In this document: positions 34,561 through 36,966 of the stretch, one piece after another
Numbering within the stretch: position 1 is the stretch's first letter
Layout of the letters: each line of letters starts with the position of its first letter
Program-made: the position numbers and the translations under genes
The notes under the pieces: model-generated
What the model saw: only the letters and a program-made list of their open reading frames with translations
Told to the model about the DNA's origin: nothing
Database searches by the model: none
Origin: Bacillus hominis
GTDB lineage: Bacteria; Bacillota; Bacilli; Bacillales; Bacillaceae_G
Assembly (NCBI RefSeq): GCF_018332515.1
Contig: NZ_BOQD01000075.1
Location: 1 to 36,966 of the forward strand
Direction: 5' to 3'
Length of the DNA stretch: 36,966 bases

Positions 34561-35868
34561 TTACATAGGTAAAGAGTTGTTATTTCCTTGTGCTGCTGCT
34601 TTTTCAGTACGAACAACTGAACGGTCAGATAACACAACGAATGGATAATAGATTACCATTGCAATTACAAAGTTAAATAACTGTAGAATCGCACCAGAAA
34701 TATGTCCACCTGTTACAAGATAACCACTAATAATTGGTGGTGTTGCCCATGGAATCATCACAACTGTTTTTGGTACCCAACCAATAGATATAGCTGTATA
34801 AGAAGTAATTACTAATACAATTGGTGTTAGGATAAACGGTAAGAATAAAATTGGATTTAAAATAATTGGTGTACCAAAGATTACTGGTTCGTTAATGTTG
34901 AATGCACCTGGACCAATTGATAGACGCGATACACCACGTAGTTGTGCACTTTTTGCTACAAGTAATACCACTACTAAGAATGCTAATGTTGCACCAGAAC
35001 CACCAAGGTATACGAAAGTATCAAAGAATGGTTTTGTAATAATATTTGGAACATCAAATGCAGATGTACCACCTTTGAATAAATTCATATTTTTCTCTAA
35101 TGCCGGTAAGTATAATGGCTCAATAATACCACCAACGATATTTGGCCCATGTAAACCGAAGAACCAAAGAAGATGAACAAGGATTACAATGATAATTGCA
35201 CTTGGTAATGTCCCTGCTAAACTTTGCAGTGGTGATTGAATCGTATTAAAGATAAATTCATGAACACTTGTACCAGCTAATTTCACTGCTAATTGAATAC
35301 CAGCAACTACTGTTAAAATAACAAATGCTGGAACTATAGCTGCGAAAGATCTTAAAACTGCTGGTGGTACTCCATCAGGCATTTTAAAAGTAATGTTTCT
35401 TTGTACAAAGAAACGGAATACTTCAGTAACAAGAAGTGCTACGATAATTGCTACGAATAACCCTTGTGCACCTGTCCAAGCTAAGTTCAATCCGCCTTCT
35501 TTCGGTGTTGTTGGCGTAAGAATAATTAACGCACCAAATGAAATAATACCTGCTGACAAACCATCAACGCCGTAAGATTTTGCTAAGTTATAACTTGTTG
35601 TAAATGCTATGATTAGTGCTAGAATTGCGAAAGAACCGGTCCACATTCCACCGCCAACTTGTTTCCACGTTTCACCAAACAAACCTTTCATGAAATCTTG
35701 GAAAGCCTCAGATGGAAAACCATTAATTAGTGATGCAAGTGCACCAACTAAAATAAGTGGCATAACTGCAATAAATCCATCACGGATCGCAGCTAAGTGA
35801 CGTTGCGATCCGATTTTACCAGCGACAGGAACAATATATTTCTCCATAAATGCAATAAACTTTTGCAT
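34561..35868 (-). CDS. chbC: PTS lactose/cellobiose-type IIC permease
   Basis: A 435-residue membrane component that moves the disaccharide while it is phosphorylated. About ten helices; family landmarks include RDGFIAVMPLILVGALASLINGFP (about 29-52), LHGPNIVGGIIEPLYLPALEKN (about 238-259), GGSGATLAFLVVVLLVAKSAQLRGVSRLSIGPGAFNINEPVIFGTPIILNP (about 285-335) and a final helix near 395-420. The conserved INEP(V/I)IFG sugar-binding segment is present. It starts 16 bp after the IIB stop, with GGGGGAAG as the ribosome site. Sequence alone does not decide between cellobiose and chitobiose; the downstream chbG favours the latter. Confidence 0.94.
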   Translation of the reverse strand: MQKFIAFMEKYIVPVAGKIGSQRHLAAIRDGFIAVMPLILVGALASLINGFPSEAFQDFMKGLFGETWKQVGGGMWTGSFAILALIIAFTTSYNLAKSYGVDGLSAGIISFGALIILTPTTPKEGGLNLAWTGAQGLFVAIIVALLVTEVFRFFVQRNITFKMPDGVPPAVLRSFAAIVPAFVILTVVAGIQLAVKLAGTSVHEFIFNTIQSPLQSLAGTLPSAIIIVILVHLLWFFGLHGPNIVGGIIEPLYLPALEKNMNLFKGGTSAFDVPNIITKPFFDTFVYLGGSGATLAFLVVVLLVAKSAQLRGVSRLSIGPGAFNINEPVIFGTPIILNPILFLPFILTPIVLVITSYTAISIGWVPKTVVMIPWATPPIISGYLVTGGHISGAILQLFNFVIAMVIYYPFVVLSDRSVVRTEKAAAQGNNNSLPM

Positions 35869-35884
35869 TTCGCTTCCCCCCTAA

Positions 35885-36187
35885 TTATTTTTTAAGTGTT
35901 AATGCGTGATCTAAAACTGCTTCTCCATTCATCATGCCGTAGTGCATTGGGTTAATAACATCGATTCCAACGCTTTTTTCATCAGCAAGCGTTTTCATTG
36001 AAGAAAGCATGTAACGAACTTGCGGTCCTAATAATAATACATCTGCTTGATCGATATTGTTTTTTACTGCATCCCCAGATACAGCCCAGATCTTACCTTC
36101 TAGACCGCGAGCTTTTGCAGCCGCTTCCATTTTTGTAACTAGTAAACTTGTAGACATCCCTGCTGAACAACATAATAAAATATTCAT
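35885..36187 (-). CDS. chbB: PTS lactose/cellobiose-type IIB component
   Basis: A 100-residue phosphocarrier that accepts phosphate from IIA on Cys7 ([17 protein letters not shown]) and passes it to the sugar in IIC. The P-loop CSAGMSTS and the [10 protein letters not shown] segment are classic for the Lac/cellobiose IIB fold. First gene of the operon IIB-IIC-IIA-GH4-deacetylase. It has a GGGGG ribosome site 7 nt upstream of the ATG. Upstream lie a sigma54 promoter 66 bp away, a cre site and TGTGTTA repeats, so expression should need sigma54 and an activator and be repressed by CcpA. Confidence 0.95.
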   Translation of the reverse strand: MNILLCCSAGMSTSLLVTKMEAAAKARGLEGKIWAVSGDAVKNNIDQADVLLLGPQVRYMLSSMKTLADEKSVGIDVINPMHYGMMNGEAVLDHALTLKK

Positions 36188-36252
36188 TTATAAATCCCCC
36201 TTGTGTGGTATAAAAAATTTATGTTTTTTATTTTTCTTTACGCTATTTATTA

Positions 36253-36270
36253 ATGCAATTAGCGTGCCAA
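36253..36270 (-). promoter_or_regulatory. sigma54 (SigL) -24/-12 promoter of the chb-like operon
   Basis: On the minus strand TTGGCACGCTAATTGCA reads as TGGCAC then TTGCA, with exactly 10 bp between the invariant GG and GC. This is a full match to the sigma54 consensus TGGCAC-N5-TTGCW. The transcript would start near 36242, about 55 nt before chbB. Confidence 0.88.
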
Positions 36271-36316
36271 CTTTTTAAAACGCCTAAAATCAGCGTTTTT
36301 TCGAGCAATTCATTTG

Positions 36317-36390
36317 TGTGTTACCGCTTTCAATCAGTGTGTCACCAAAAAAACACACAGTGTGTTATAAAACAACACGCTTTTAACACA
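36317..36390. promoter_or_regulatory. Putative activator-binding region (TGTGTTA repeats)
   Basis: TGTGTTA at 36317-36323, TGTGTCA at 36338-36344, the palindrome AACACACAGTGTGTT at 36352-36366, and TAACACA at 36384-36390 lie about 75-150 bp upstream of the predicted sigma54 start. That is the usual distance for sigma54 enhancer sites. The likely binder is the LevR-type protein encoded at 27309-29987 (inference). Confidence 0.55.
36319..36332 (-). promoter_or_regulatory. cre (CcpA) site
   Basis: Minus strand TGAAAGCGGTAACA fits the cre consensus TGWNANCGNTNWCA at every position. It overlaps the first TGTGTTA repeat, so CcpA could compete with the activator and give glucose repression. Confidence 0.65.
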
Positions 36391-36613
36391 TAACTGTATG
36401 AAAATAGATTAGTGTTTAGTTGTCTAGTTGTATTTAAAATAAAAAAACACTAAATTTTTTTAAAGCGTGAAAATATAATAACGAAAAATATAATATTTCG
36501 ACTCATATCAAAAACAAATACCTATTCAAGATACTCGTCTAACTATTGTCCAGTCACACTCTATTAAATTACATAGAATAGAATAAGATAAAGTATTTTG
36601 AAAGGGGATTCCA
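36391..36613. other. Intergenic region before the repeat-protein gene
   Basis: No gene. It contains a TTAGTGTTT/AAACACTAA inverted repeat (36409-36417 with 36445-36453) followed by a T7 run on the plus strand, which may end leftover plus-strand transcription. A CATAGAATA at 36572-36580 resembles the -10 of mother-cell sporulation promoters (CATAnnnTA), but no matching -35 at the usual distance is convincing. AAAGGGG at 36601-36607 is the ribosome site of the next gene. Confidence 0.35.
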
Positions 36614-36966
36614 ATGCCAAAGCATAGAAAAAAGAATAGAATGAAGATTTATAGAATACAGTTTCAAAATAAATGGTATAAACATGAAGAGGGGTCTGAA
36701 TTAGATTCAAACACGTATAAACTAGACAAACAGGACACTGAAGATACGCAAGACAAGCAAGATAAACAGGACGAACCAAGTAAAACAGACAAACAAGATA
36801 AACAAGACAGACCGGTTAAACCAGACAAACAGGATAAACAAGACAAGCAGGACAAACAGGACAAACAGGACAAGCAGGACAAACAGGACAAACAAGACAG
36901 ACCAGGTAAACCAGACAAGCAAGATAAACAAGACAGACCAGGTAAACCAGACAAACAAGATAAACA
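36614..36966 (+). CDS. (Lys-Gln-Asp)n repeat protein, partial (runs off window)
   Basis: ATG at 36614 has a strong AAAGGGG site 6 nt upstream, and the frame stays open for at least 117 codons to the window edge. The first ~35 residues are ordinary and basic (MPKHRKKNRMKIYRIQFQNK...), with no signal peptide. From about residue 38 the protein is almost only Lys, Gln and Asp in KQD tripeptides, broken by DRPVKP or DRPGKP. The opposite-strand frames here read Cys/Leu/Ser-rich repeats and are shadows. I do not recognise the protein. Hydrophilic repeat proteins of this kind in the B. cereus group are often spore-surface or wall-associated, but nothing here proves that. Confidence 0.75.
   Translation, partial: MPKHRKKNRMKIYRIQFQNKWYKHEEGSELDSNTYKLDKQDTEDTQDKQDKQDEPSKTDKQDKQDRPVKPDKQDKQDKQDKQDKQDKQDKQDKQDRPGKPDKQDKQDRPGKPDKQDK
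36738..36966 (+). repeat. 9-bp in-frame tandem repeat (coding minisatellite)
   Basis: Units of GACAAACAG and close variants (GACAAGCAG, GATAAACAA), each coding Asp-Lys-Gln, run head to tail. The longest uninterrupted block is about 36814-36897. A higher-order 36-bp unit coding DRPGKPDKQDKQ starts near 36807 (as DRPVKP), 36897 and 36933. Such arrays usually vary in copy number between strains. The array continues past the window edge. Confidence 0.85.

Noticed and set aside
34449-34637. 62-codon minus-strand frame between chbC and chbA
   Set aside because: It overlaps the end of chbC, reads through the strong hairpin and has no ribosome site.
36560-36580. SigK/SigE promoter for the KQD gene
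   Set aside because: CATAGAATA fits a -10, but no -35 at the expected distance, so it is not listed as a promoter.
36664-36958. Two long minus-strand frames with Cys/Leu/Ser or Phe/Val/Leu repeats opposite the KQD gene
   Set aside because: They are shadows of the 9-bp repeat, have no ribosome site, and the plus-strand frame has a good start and a normal N-terminus.

Overview
The window is chromosomal DNA of a low-GC Firmicute, almost certainly a member of the Bacillus cereus group. The gene order minJ-ctpB-ftsX-ftsE-cccB-prfB-secA ... hpf ... comFC-comFA ... degV-yvyE-LCP ... mnaA/tagO matches the B. subtilis secA/comF/tagO neighbourhood. Three good copies and one remnant of a ~145-150 bp structured repeat flanked by TTTAT duplications look like the B. 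cereus group element bcr1. I see no tRNA, rRNA, CRISPR, prophage or transposase.

Layout. 1-2290: a bcr1 copy cut by the window edge, a YbjQ-family protein, and an MsbA-type ABC exporter whose promoter is overlapped by a Fur-box-like dyad. 2328-7400 (minus strand): MinJ, CtpB, FtsX, FtsE, cytochrome c551 (CccB). 7853-11752: RF2 with its programmed +1 frameshift, a bcr1 copy, SecA. 12015-13479: a divergent WYL-regulator/VOC-protein pair sharing a clean operator-like dyad; it sits where B. subtilis has secA directly next to hpf. 13582-18242 (minus): Hpf, a cold-shock protein, ComFC, ComFA and a CwlO-like D,L-endopeptidase. 18503-20707: HxlR-type regulator, DegV, YvyE. 20782-27051: cell-surface polysaccharide genes (LCP transferase, UDP-GlcNAc 2-epimerase, UDP-glucose dehydrogenase, TagO, a polysaccharide deacetylase) plus a 40-codon mini-gene with its own terminator. 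27309-36187: a LevR-type sigma54 activator, a CHRD protein, a chromate-transporter-family protein, then a PTS operon ordered IIB-IIC-IIA-GH4 phospho-beta-glucosidase-YdjC/ChbG deacetylase, the gene order of the E. coli chitobiose (chb) operon without chbR. 36614 to the end: the start of a (Lys-Gln-Asp)n repeat protein.

How the parts work together. (1) Cell-wall turnover: FtsEX (which in B. subtilis activates CwlO) and a CwlO-like hydrolase lie ~10 kb apart, and both have upstream TGTWAH-N5-TGTWAH repeats, the WalR consensus. (2) Anchored wall polysaccharide: TagO starts the linkage unit, MnaA supplies ManNAc, and an LCP protein transfers the polymer. (3) Sugar uptake: the chb-like operon has a textbook -24/-12 sigma54 promoter, upstream TGTGTTA repeats and a perfect-match cre site. 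The LevR-type regulator 6 kb away carries the GAYTGA loop needed to act on sigma54, so it is the obvious candidate activator.

Most starts were checked against ribosome-binding sites. Several were moved inwards from the longest frame (ctpB, ftsX, cspC, comFA, hxlR, ugd, the VOC gene, the deacetylase and CHRD genes). Promoter, operator and terminator calls are by eye.
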